5,010 bases of DNA from Pseudaestuariivita sp. (lineage in GTDB: Bacteria; Pseudomonadota; Alphaproteobacteria; Rhodobacterales; Rhodobacteraceae), in the NCBI GenBank assembly GCA_020629995.1, contig JAHDCH010000154.1:1441-6450 (forward strand). The letters run 5' to 3'. Below the pieces are notes generated by a model, which saw only the letters and a list, made by a program, of their open reading frames with translations, did no database searches and was not told the origin of the DNA. The position numbers and the translations under genes are program-made. Every line of letters begins with the position of its first letter. The first letter of the stretch is position 1. Positions 1-5,010 of this stretch are shown here, piece by piece.

Positions 1-399
1 CCTGCGCCCGAGCCAGCGCTCGTGGCCGAAGACCAGACGCCGACGGGCCGTTTCCTGACGGCGACCGAGGTCAAGCCGATCCTGGATGCAACGCGGGGCA
101 ACTGGGTGGCTGTGCGCGACTTCAACGGGCAGGACCTTGTCTATGTCACCCACCTCTGGGCGTGGCGCTGCGGTTTGCTGAAGACAGAAGTGGCCATCAA
201 CGATGGCGCGTTCGAAGACTGGCCACTGCCTGTGTGCCGGGTGGACACCGCGCAGCCTGCCGCCATTCTCGAAGCGGACGGTGTGCCCTATCGCAGCTAT
301 GCGGCGGGGTCGGTCCAGTCGGTCAGTGTGCGACTGACCTATGACGATCTGAGCGTCGACGAGGCCGCGTTCGAGCGCAAGATGATCCTGCTGCCCTGA
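1..399 (+). CDS. Conserved hypothetical protein, probably secreted/periplasmic; 3' part only (5' end outside window)
   Basis: The frame is open from base 1 to the TGA at 397-399, giving 132 visible residues. A GTG at 22 could be read as a start, but no Shine-Dalgarno sequence precedes it. The residues before it (PAPEPAL) look like the Pro/Ala-rich linker that often follows a signal peptide in alphaproteobacterial exported proteins. I therefore infer that the true start lies upstream of the window. The body is a compact domain without membrane segments. It has an aromatic-rich stretch, YVTHLWAWRCGL, and just two cysteines (codons at 169-171 and 235-237), which could form a disulfide in the periplasm. 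The sequence resembles, from memory, an uncharacterised family common in Rhodobacteraceae; no enzymatic motif is recognised and no function is proposed. It is convergent with the transporter gene, so it is not part of the minus-strand operon. Coding status is well supported; product and export are tentative. Confidence 0.75.
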   Translation, partial: PAPEPALVAEDQTPTGRFLTATEVKPILDATRGNWVAVRDFNGQDLVYVTHLWAWRCGLLKTEVAINDGAFEDWPLPVCRVDTAQPAAILEADGVPYRSYAAGSVQSVSVRLTYDDLSVDEAAFERKMILLP

Positions 400-404
400 A
401 GCGC

Positions 405-432
405 GCCGCAATCAGCCCCAGGCTTTCGCGGC
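405..432. terminator. Possible bidirectional hairpin between convergent genes
   Basis: The 46-bp gap between the two convergent stop codons contains a nested inverted repeat. The outer arms are GCCGC (405-409) and GCGGC (428-432); the inner arms are AGCC (414-417) and GGCT (421-424) around a CCA loop. The inner stem is followed by only three T on the plus strand, and no long U-tract exists on either strand. The stem is also interrupted by an unpaired internal loop. Its position is right for a shared terminator, but the structure is weak and in GC-rich DNA may be chance. Rho-dependent termination is an equally good explanation. Confidence 0.25.
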
Positions 433-445
433 CCGGCGAGGCGCG

Positions 446-1375
446 TCAGGGCAGGATCAGCAGCCAGATCCAGACGGTCAGCACCGAGGCCCCCGTCGCC
501 ACCAGAACGGACGAGGCGGCAACGCGCAGCGCGCGGGCGTACATGGCGGCAAACAGGAAGGCGTTGACACCCGGCGGCATCGCGGCGGTCAGCACCGCGG
601 CACGCAGGTCACCCAGTGGCAGGCCGGCCATCTGGGCCACGCCCCAGGCCAGCGCGGGGTGCACGATAAGGCTGACCGCGCAGACGGCGAGGATCGTGGG
701 CACGTCGCCCTCGGGGCGATACCGCGTGAGGATGCCGCCCAGACCAAACAGCGCGGCGGGCAGGGCGGCCAGGGCCAGCATGTCGGCTGCGTCATTGACC
801 ACGTCTGGTACGGGCAGCCCGGTGACCGAAACGATAAGGCCTGCGGTAATGCCAAGGATGATCCCGTTGGAAAACATCGCACGCAGGATGCGGCCCATTT
901 GGGCCAGCCCAAGCGTGCCGCCTGCGCGCAGCACCTCCATAGTGGTGATGCCGACGCCATAGCAAAAGGCGGCGTGAAAGGCGACGATGGTATAGTTCGC
1001 GGTCAGGCTGCCGGGGCCAAAGGCACGCTCTGATATGGGCAGGCCCAGAAGGACGGTGTTGGCAAAAAGGCAGGCAAAGCCGATCGCCACCGCGTCCTCC
1101 CATCCGCGCCGGAAAATCCAGCGCGCCATGGCAACCCCAAGCGCAAAGACCACAAGGCCGACGCCGTAGTACGTGCTGAGGAGCGGAAGGTTCACGAAAT
1201 CGCGCACCGCCAGATCCGACACCGCACGGAACAAAAGGCAGGGGATCGCAAATTTCTGGGCAAAGGTCATCAGCCCGTCGGGCAGGTCCGGGGGGACGAT
1301 CCCGGCGCGGCGCGCGGCAAAGCCCGCGCCGATCACAAGAAATACCGGCAGGATGACCGAGAGAAGCGCGCCCAA
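446..1375 (-). CDS. AEC-family transporter (auxin efflux carrier-like, Mem_trans family)
   Basis: A 309-residue integral inner-membrane protein, close to the family's usual length. Hydrophobicity suggests about ten helices, roughly residues 4-21, 36-52, 66-86, 95-113, 124-147, 168-187, 198-216, 226-244, 256-279 and 287-308, with a gap near the middle as expected of the 5+5 arrangement. Family signatures seen are the N-terminal LPVFLVIGAGF, FANTVLLGLPI (about 104-114, the conserved Asn-containing stretch) and MPPGVNAF (266-273). Bacterial AEC members include malonate/malate carriers and predicted permeases, so the substrate cannot be named from sequence. The start is TTG, seven bases after the stop of the upstream hydrolase. 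It is preferred because a GAGG motif sits five bases before it and because the next Met (residue 36) would delete the first helix. It appears to be the last gene of the minus-strand operon. Confidence 0.9.
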   Translation of the reverse strand: MGALLSVILPVFLVIGAGFAARRAGIVPPDLPDGLMTFAQKFAIPCLLFRAVSDLAVRDFVNLPLLSTYYGVGLVVFALGVAMARWIFRRGWEDAVAIGFACLFANTVLLGLPISERAFGPGSLTANYTIVAFHAAFCYGVGITTMEVLRAGGTLGLAQMGRILRAMFSNGIILGITAGLIVSVTGLPVPDVVNDAADMLALAALPAALFGLGGILTRYRPEGDVPTILAVCAVSLIVHPALAWGVAQMAGLPLGDLRAAVLTAAMPPGVNAFLFAAMYARALRVAASSVLVATGASVLTVWIWLLILP

Positions 1376-1380
1376 TGCGG

Positions 1381-1384
1381 CCTC
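1381..1384 (-). promoter_or_regulatory. Ribosome binding site supporting the TTG start of the AEC transporter
   Basis: The minus strand reads TGAGG directly before the spacer. The GAGG core ends five bases before the TTG start codon and overlaps the TGA stop of the preceding hydrolase gene. This supports TTG initiation and suggests that ribosomes finishing the hydrolase can restart on the transporter. Confidence 0.6.
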
Positions 1385-2180
1385 AGACCGGCAAGGTCAT
1401 AACAAGCCCGTCATAGGCGGGTTCGACATGGGCGGGGGTTTCCTCCATCACGGTGCGGTAATCGAGGTCGATGTGCATGTTGGTCAGCACCGCGCGGGCG
1501 GGCGCGGCGCGCGCGATCCAGTCCAGCGTTTGCGCCAGATGCGCATGGGTCGGGTGCGGATCGCGGCGCAGCGCATCGACGATCCAGATATCCAGCGCCG
1601 TCAGCTGCGCCCACGCCGGTTCGGGGATCGCGGACACGTCGGGCAGGTAGGCCAGACCGCCGATGCGAAAGCCCTTGGACCCGATCCGCCCATGCTCCAC
1701 ATCGAAAGGGGTCAGGTCGATGGGGCCACCGGCGCCGTCGATGGTGAAGGGCCCGTCAATGAAGTTCAGATCGAGGATCGGCGGATAGGACGACCCGGCG
1801 GGCTGCACAAAGGCATAGCCAAAGCGCGAGATCAGATCGTCCTGCGTGTCTGCGTCGGCCCAGACCGGCAGGCGCTGGCGCATGTTGAAGACGATCATCC
1901 GCAGATCATCCAGCCCATGCACATGGTCCGCGTGCTGGTGGGTATAGACCACGGCATCAAGCTCGCCCACGCCCGCCGACAGCAGCTGGGCGCGCATGTC
2001 GGGCGAGGTGTCGATCAGAACGCGGGTTGTCCCGCCCGGCCCGGTGCGCTCGACCAGCATCGAACAACGGGTGCGGCGGTTGCGCGGCTCGGCGGGATCA
2101 CAGGCGCCCCAATGGCCGCCAAGGCGCGGCACGCCGCCCGATGATCCGCAGCCCAGAATGGTAAAGCGCAGCTCGTTCAT
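1383..2180 (-). CDS. PhnP-like MBL-fold metallo-hydrolase
   Basis: A 265-residue metallo-beta-lactamase-fold hydrolase of the PhnP-like group, presumably cytosolic; no signal peptide is seen. The metal motif THQHADH lies at residues 80-86 (H81, H83, D85, H86). Further candidate ligands or catalytic residues are H153 (VEHGR), D171 (YLPDVS), H202 (THAHL) and H226 (TNMHID). The N-terminus carries the Gly-rich CGSSGGVP (11-18) and GACDP (25-29), followed by a basic RNRRTRCS stretch. E. coli PhnP is a phosphodiesterase acting on cyclic ribose phosphate, but there are no other phosphonate genes here, so that substrate should not be assumed. The chosen ATG overlaps the upstream TatD stop as ATGA; an in-frame GTG at 2195 would add five residues but would deepen the overlap. 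Compared with PhnP, most structural zinc ligands seem lost (see findings). Family assignment is firm; the substrate is unknown. Confidence 0.92.
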   Translation of the reverse strand: MNELRFTILGCGSSGGVPRLGGHWGACDPAEPRNRRTRCSMLVERTGPGGTTRVLIDTSPDMRAQLLSAGVGELDAVVYTHQHADHVHGLDDLRMIVFNMRQRLPVWADADTQDDLISRFGYAFVQPAGSSYPPILDLNFIDGPFTIDGAGGPIDLTPFDVEHGRIGSKGFRIGGLAYLPDVSAIPEPAWAQLTALDIWIVDALRRDPHPTHAHLAQTLDWIARAAPARAVLTNMHIDLDYRTVMEETPAHVEPAYDGLVMTLPV

Positions 2181-2983
2181 GGCTCGGCCTGCCACTGGGC
2201 GGCTTTCCAGAACAGACGCTCGAAATTCGCCTCGGTCGCTGCGGTGAAGTTTTCGTAGCCAAGGCCGAACACCTCGGCGCCCTTGGCGGCGGTATGCGCC
2301 ACGTAAGACGGCTCGTTCCGCTTGCCGCGATAGGGCGGCGGGGCCAGATAGGGGCTGTCGGTTTCCACCAATATCCGGTCCAGCGGGGCGGCGGCAAAGA
2401 TATCGCGCAGCTCCTGGCTTTTGGGAAAGGCGGCGATGCCCGACATCGACAGGTAGAAATCCAGATCCAGCGCCGCGCGGGCCAGACCGGCGCCCGATGA
2501 AAAGCAGTGCATGACGCAGGTATAGGGTTTGCGGGCATGCGCTTCGGTCAGGATGCGGGCCATGTCATCGTCAGCGGCGCGGGCGTGGATGATCAACGGC
2601 AGGCCGGTTTCCTGCGCCGCTTCGATATGGATGGCGAGGCTGCGTTTTTGCACCTCGGCACTGTCGGCGGTGTAGTGGAAATCAAGGCCCGTCTCGCCGA
2701 TCCCGACCATTTTGGGGTGCGCGGCGATGCGGGCCAGCTCTTCGGCGCTGGTCATCGGCTCTTCGGCGGCGCTCATCGGGTGAGTGCCGGCGGCGTAGAA
2801 CACCGGGGCATGCCGCTCGGCCAGCGCGCGCACGGCAGGCTCGTTGCGCAGGCGGGTGCAGATCGTGACCATGCGGTGCACGCCTGCCTCGGCTGCGCGG
2901 GCGATCAGCGCGTCATGCTCCCCTTCGAAATCGGGAAAGTCGATGTGACAGTGACTGTCGGTCAGGGGGGCAGGGGTGGTCAT
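2177..2983 (-). CDS. TatD-family metal-dependent hydrolase (YcfH-like)
   Basis: A full-length 268-residue TIM-barrel hydrolase of the TatD family, close in size to E. coli YcfH. The metal-binding signatures appear in order: SHCHID (10-15, H11 and H13), GTHP (66-69), GETGLD (96-101, E97), IIHAR (131-135, H133), MHCF (158-161, H159) and ETDSPY (207-212, D209). The C-terminal PYRGKRNEPSYV (217-228) and NFERLF (253-258) stretches are also typical. Family members are Mg/Mn-dependent deoxyribonucleases, reported to act as 3'-5' exonucleases on DNA, and some homologues remove D-amino acids from tRNA; the exact role here is inferred only by family. The ATG overlaps the holB stop as ATGA, and no strong ribosome binding site precedes it, which points to translational coupling. 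The neighbourhood tmk-holB-tatD matches that of ycfH in E. coli. All key residues are intact. Confidence 0.95.
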   Translation of the reverse strand: MTTPAPLTDSHCHIDFPDFEGEHDALIARAAEAGVHRMVTICTRLRNEPAVRALAERHAPVFYAAGTHPMSAAEEPMTSAEELARIAAHPKMVGIGETGLDFHYTADSAEVQKRSLAIHIEAAQETGLPLIIHARAADDDMARILTEAHARKPYTCVMHCFSSGAGLARAALDLDFYLSMSGIAAFPKSQELRDIFAAAPLDRILVETDSPYLAPPPYRGKRNEPSYVAHTAAKGAEVFGLGYENFTAATEANFERLFWKAAQWQAEP

Positions 2984-4095
2984 GCGGTCGCCGGTGTCTC
3001 GAGCCTCAGCAGGGTATCTAGGAGCAGCGCCGAAGGGTCAAGGTTCACCGCCCGCCCGTGCCGCATCCGCCCGCCCAGTTCCTGCGCCAGCTGCGCCCAG
3101 GCCCGGCCCGCTTGCGGGTTTGGCGCCAGCCGCACCATCAGCGTCGCTTCGCCCTGCGCGGCCTGATCGCCGGGCGGGGTGCCCGTGGCCCCGGTGCGCG
3201 CCAGCCGCGCCAGAAAAAGATCGATCAGGTCCAGCATCATGTCGAGCCGCGCCTCTTGCCCCCGCGCGCCGGCGTGTTCGGCCAGCGCCAGCGCCTGCGC
3301 ACGGTCCATGCGGGGCAGGCTGCCCGCCAGCTTGACCAGCGCGCCATAAAGGCCAAGGCCCTCGCCTTCGATCAGGCGTACGGCTGTGCCGACCGATCCG
3401 CCCGACAGGGCCGCGACAGCGGTGGGGTTGTCCACGGCGATCTCGGCTTGCGCCAGCGCGGCGGCCATGTCTTCGGTGCCCAGCGGCGCGAGGCGCAGCT
3501 CGCGGCAGCGCGACCGGATCGTCGGCAAAAGGCGCGCGGGCTGGTGCGCCACCAGCAGCAGAACCGCATCCTTCGGCGGCTCTTCGAGCATTTTCAGCAG
3601 CGCATTGGCGGCCGAGATGTTCATGGCGTCGGCGGCATCCACGATCACCACGCGCCGGCCGCCCTCTGTTGCCGACAGGCCGAAAAACGCGTGCAGGCGG
3701 CGCACGTCATCCACCACGATCTCGGACCGCAGCTTGCCTGTCTTTTCGTTGACCGTCGGGCGCAGCACAAACAGGCCCGGTTCCGATCCCGCCTGCATCC
3801 GGCGCGCAACCGGGTGATCGGGATCGAGCTCGAGCGATGTGGCAGGTGGCGGCGCACCAAAGAGCCCCCCTCCGTCGTCCGGGGGCGTGGCGATCAGGTG
3901 CGCGGCGATCTTCCACGCCAGCGTTGCCTTGCCCACGCCGCGCGGGCCGGTGATCAGCCAGCCGTGGTGCAGGCGGCCCGACCCCAGTGCATCCAGAAAC
4001 GCCGCCTGTGCCGCGTCCTGCCCAAACAGGCGCGGGGTCTCGCGCGGGTGGGGCGCGCCGGGCAGGCGATCTGGTTCGGGGGCGTCGTCGGACAT
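2980..4095 (-). CDS. holB: DNA polymerase III subunit delta'
   Basis: Delta' is part of the clamp loader that places the beta sliding clamp on DNA in the replisome. The protein has 371 residues, longer than E. coli delta' (334). RLFGQDAAQ (22-30) begins the AAA+ domain. The P-loop GPRGVGKAT lies at 50-58, with Ala57 where Ser/Thr is usual. VVIVDAADAMN (149-159) is the Walker B region, with D153 and D156 instead of the DE of an active ATPase. NALLKMLEEPP (164-174) is highly characteristic of the DnaX/HolB family, and TIRSRC (192-197) holds the SRC motif with the arginine finger R196. A helical C-terminal collar region follows. There is only one cysteine (C197), so the zinc module of E. coli delta' is absent; residues 70-100 are instead a Pro/Gly-rich segment. 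The ATG start follows tmk by seven bases, with AAGG five bases upstream, and the stop overlaps the TatD gene. Confidence 0.95.
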   Translation of the reverse strand: MSDDAPEPDRLPGAPHPRETPRLFGQDAAQAAFLDALGSGRLHHGWLITGPRGVGKATLAWKIAAHLIATPPDDGGGLFGAPPPATSLELDPDHPVARRMQAGSEPGLFVLRPTVNEKTGKLRSEIVVDDVRRLHAFFGLSATEGGRRVVIVDAADAMNISAANALLKMLEEPPKDAVLLLVAHQPARLLPTIRSRCRELRLAPLGTEDMAAALAQAEIAVDNPTAVAALSGGSVGTAVRLIEGEGLGLYGALVKLAGSLPRMDRAQALALAEHAGARGQEARLDMMLDLIDLFLARLARTGATGTPPGDQAAQGEATLMVRLAPNPQAGRAWAQLAQELGGRMRHGRAVNLDPSALLLDTLLRLETPATA

Positions 4096-4100
4096 GGCCG

Positions 4101-4104
4101 CCTT
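4101..4104 (-). promoter_or_regulatory. Ribosome binding site of holB
   Basis: The minus strand reads TAAGGCGGCC before the ATG. The AAGG core lies five bases from the start codon and shares bases with the TAA stop of tmk, so termination on tmk and initiation on holB occur at almost the same place. Confidence 0.5.
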
Positions 4105-4726
4105 ATGGCAGGGCGGGGCGCACCGCGTCCAGCACGGCTTGTGCCACCTGTGCCGGCTCTGCGTCGCCGCCGATCACCGCAAAGCGCTGCGGCTCGGCGC
4201 GGGCCATGGTCAGAAAGCCTGCGCGCATCGCTTCCTGCATGGGCAGGCCAAAGTCTTCGAAACGTTCCTCGGTGCCCTGCCGCCCTTTGGCGCGGGCGAG
4301 GCCTTTGGCCGGGTCCATGTCGATCAGCACGGTCAGGTCCGGCTCTCGCCCGATCATCAGGTCGTGCAGCGCATCGACCAGCGCGCGCCGGTCGCCGCGG
4401 CTGGCGCCCTGGTACTGCCGCGTGCTGTCGGCAAAGCGGTCGCAGATCACCACCTTGCCTGCCTCAAGCGCAGGCAGGATCGTGCGCTCCATATGGTCGC
4501 GGCGGGCTGCGGTGAACAGCAGGATCTCGGTCTCGGGCGACCAGCGGTCGGGATCGCCCTCCAGCACCAGCTTGCGGATTTCCTCGGCCCCGGGCGAGCC
4601 TCCGGGCTCGCGCGTCAGGACCACCTCGCGGCCTTCGGCGCGCAGGGTTTCGGCCAGCAGGCGCGCCTGCGTGGATTTGCCCGACCCGTCGATGCCTTCG
4701 AACGTCAGGAACAGGCCTGTGCTCAA
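4103..4726 (-). CDS. tmk: Thymidylate kinase (dTMP kinase)
   Basis: A cytosolic kinase that phosphorylates dTMP to dTDP using ATP, an essential step of dTTP synthesis. At 207 residues it has the normal length. The P-loop GIDGSGKST (11-19) carries K17; TREPGG (38-43) and CDRF (95-98, the DR(Y/F/H) motif) bind the nucleotide monophosphate; STRQYQG (101-107) follows. The LID segment around 145-156 is rich in Arg/Lys (R145, K147, R149, R155). The P-loop has no Arg, unlike yeast-type enzymes, so this is the E. coli-like class that supplies the catalytic Arg from the LID. The start codon is TTG and overlaps the TGA of the carboxypeptidase gene as TTGA. It is chosen because GAGGA lies six bases upstream and because GLFLTFEGIDG begins where the family normally begins. 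The stop is TAA, followed by holB after seven bases. Nothing is missing or broken. Confidence 0.96.
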   Translation of the reverse strand: MSTGLFLTFEGIDGSGKSTQARLLAETLRAEGREVVLTREPGGSPGAEEIRKLVLEGDPDRWSPETEILLFTAARRDHMERTILPALEAGKVVICDRFADSTRQYQGASRGDRRALVDALHDLMIGREPDLTVLIDMDPAKGLARAKGRQGTEERFEDFGLPMQEAMRAGFLTMARAEPQRFAVIGGDAEPAQVAQAVLDAVRPALP

Positions 4727-5010
4727 AACCCGTCCTCGGGGCCTTCTCGGAGCTGGCGCACGACCAGCTGGGCCACTGTGCTGACGCGGGCGACAAAGCC
4801 GGCGTGGCCGACATCCGTGGCGGCAACCAGCGGGATCTTTTGTTCCGGCAGGCCTTCGGGGGTGACAACCAGAACCCCCAGCGGATCGCCGCGGGTGATG
4901 GGCGCGGACAGGGGGCCTTCGTAGACGATTTCGGCCTTGACGTTGTCGCCGCCCAGAACGGGCATCAGCATCCGCACGTCCTCGTGCGCGACCAGCGCGA
5001 CGCTGGGCGC
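4723..5010 (-). CDS. D-alanyl-D-alanine carboxypeptidase (PBP5/DacA-like), C-terminal part only
   Basis: The frame is open from the right edge of the window to a TGA at 4723-4725, giving the last 95 residues of a longer protein; the catalytic SxxK, SxN and KTG motifs lie outside. The visible part matches the C-terminal beta-rich domain of PBP5-type carboxypeptidases: VALVAHEDVRMLMP, an AEIVYEGPLSAPI stretch, GDPLGVLVV, and LPEQKIPLVAATDV. It ends in a short helix (about GHAGFVARVSTVAQLVVRQL) that in this family serves as an amphipathic anchor on the periplasmic face of the inner membrane. The enzyme trims the terminal D-Ala from peptidoglycan pentapeptides. A GTG at 4977 is internal and is not the start, since the reading frame and homology continue upstream. 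Which dac paralogue it is cannot be decided from the tail. The stop codon overlaps the TTG start of tmk, making it the upstream member of the operon. Confidence 0.88.
   Translation of the reverse strand, partial: APSVALVAHEDVRMLMPVLGGDNVKAEIVYEGPLSAPITRGDPLGVLVVTPEGLPEQKIPLVAATDVGHAGFVARVSTVAQLVVRQLREGPEDGF
4733..4737 (-). promoter_or_regulatory. Ribosome binding site deciding the TTG start of tmk
   Basis: The minus strand has GAGGA six bases before the TTG codon, near-ideal spacing for an anti-Shine-Dalgarno match. It lies inside the last codons of the carboxypeptidase gene. It is the strongest ribosome binding site noted in the window and is the main reason for accepting TTG as the tmk start. 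Confidence 0.65.

Noticed and set aside
22..24. GTG as the true start of the left-edge hypothetical gene
   Set aside because: No ribosome binding site precedes it, the frame stays open to the window edge, and the preceding residues look like part of the protein.
1173..2144. Long plus-strand open frame opposite the transporter and hydrolase genes
   Set aside because: It lies antisense to two genes with clear family motifs. Its product is rich in Arg, Gly, His and Gln with no recognisable domain, as expected for a shadow frame in GC-rich DNA where stop codons are rare.
2193..2195. GTG as an earlier start for the PhnP-like hydrolase
   Set aside because: It would add MAGRA and overlap the TatD gene by 19 bases. 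The ATG five codons later gives the usual 4-nt ATGA overlap, and the family N-terminus (NELRFTILGCGSSGG) begins there. The GTG does have a loose GGAAAG upstream, so it is not fully excluded.
3058..4515. 485-codon plus-strand open frame opposite holB and tmk
   Set aside because: Both sense genes are unmistakable. The antisense product is low-complexity, rich in Arg, Ala, Gln and Gly, with no fold signature; its length reflects codon bias of the sense strand.
3839..4924. 361-codon plus-strand open frame opposite tmk and the holB 5' end
   Set aside because: Same pattern: antisense to well-supported genes, no motif, no plausible ribosome binding site or promoter noted.
4975..4977. GTG as the start of a small 84-residue protein before tmk
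   Set aside because: The frame and the PBP5 C-terminal domain similarity continue upstream to the window edge, so it is an internal Val codon of the carboxypeptidase.
1..5010. Mobile element, CRISPR array, tRNA or other RNA gene
   Set aside because: Reading by eye found no regularly spaced repeats, transposase or integrase motifs, terminal inverted repeats or tRNA-like cloverleaf. Almost every base is used by the genes listed, and the largest intergenic gap is 46 bp.

Overview
The window looks like ordinary core chromosome from a high-GC alphaproteobacterium, most likely of the Rhodobacterales/Roseobacter group. This rests on strong G/C bias at third codon positions, on the gene order, and on protein signatures such as the NWGACDP-type motif of the alphaproteobacterial PhnP-like hydrolases and a Rhodobacteraceae-type periplasmic hypothetical protein. 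The taxonomic placement is an inference made without a database search.

Layout: nearly the whole window (5010 down to 446) is one tightly packed minus-strand gene train. In order of transcription it holds the C-terminal end of a D-alanyl-D-alanine carboxypeptidase (cut by the window edge), tmk (dTMP kinase), holB (DNA polymerase III delta'), a TatD-family metal-dependent hydrolase, a PhnP-like metallo-beta-lactamase-fold hydrolase, and a ten-helix AEC-family (auxin efflux carrier-like) transporter. Junctions are 4-nt stop/start overlaps (TTGA, ATGA, ATGA) or 7-nt gaps, so cotranscription and translational coupling are very likely. No promoter is visible inside the train; it should lie upstream of the carboxypeptidase, outside the window. 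On the plus strand, positions 1-399 hold the 3' end of a conserved, probably secreted hypothetical protein that converges on the transporter gene across 46 bp.

How the genes fit together: tmk makes dTDP for DNA synthesis and holB encodes a clamp-loader subunit. The tmk-holB-tatD(ycfH) block is an old arrangement also found in E. coli, here with a peptidoglycan-trimming enzyme in front and a metallo-hydrolase and a transporter behind. The last two genes have no obvious functional link to replication.

Nothing in the window looks mobile, and there is no CRISPR array, RNA gene or clearly new system. The points worth a second look are modest: two TTG start codons, each with a well-placed ribosome binding site; a PhnP-like enzyme that appears to have lost most of the structural zinc site known in E. 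coli PhnP; a delta' subunit with an altered P-loop and no zinc cysteines; and the uncharacterised periplasmic protein at the left edge.
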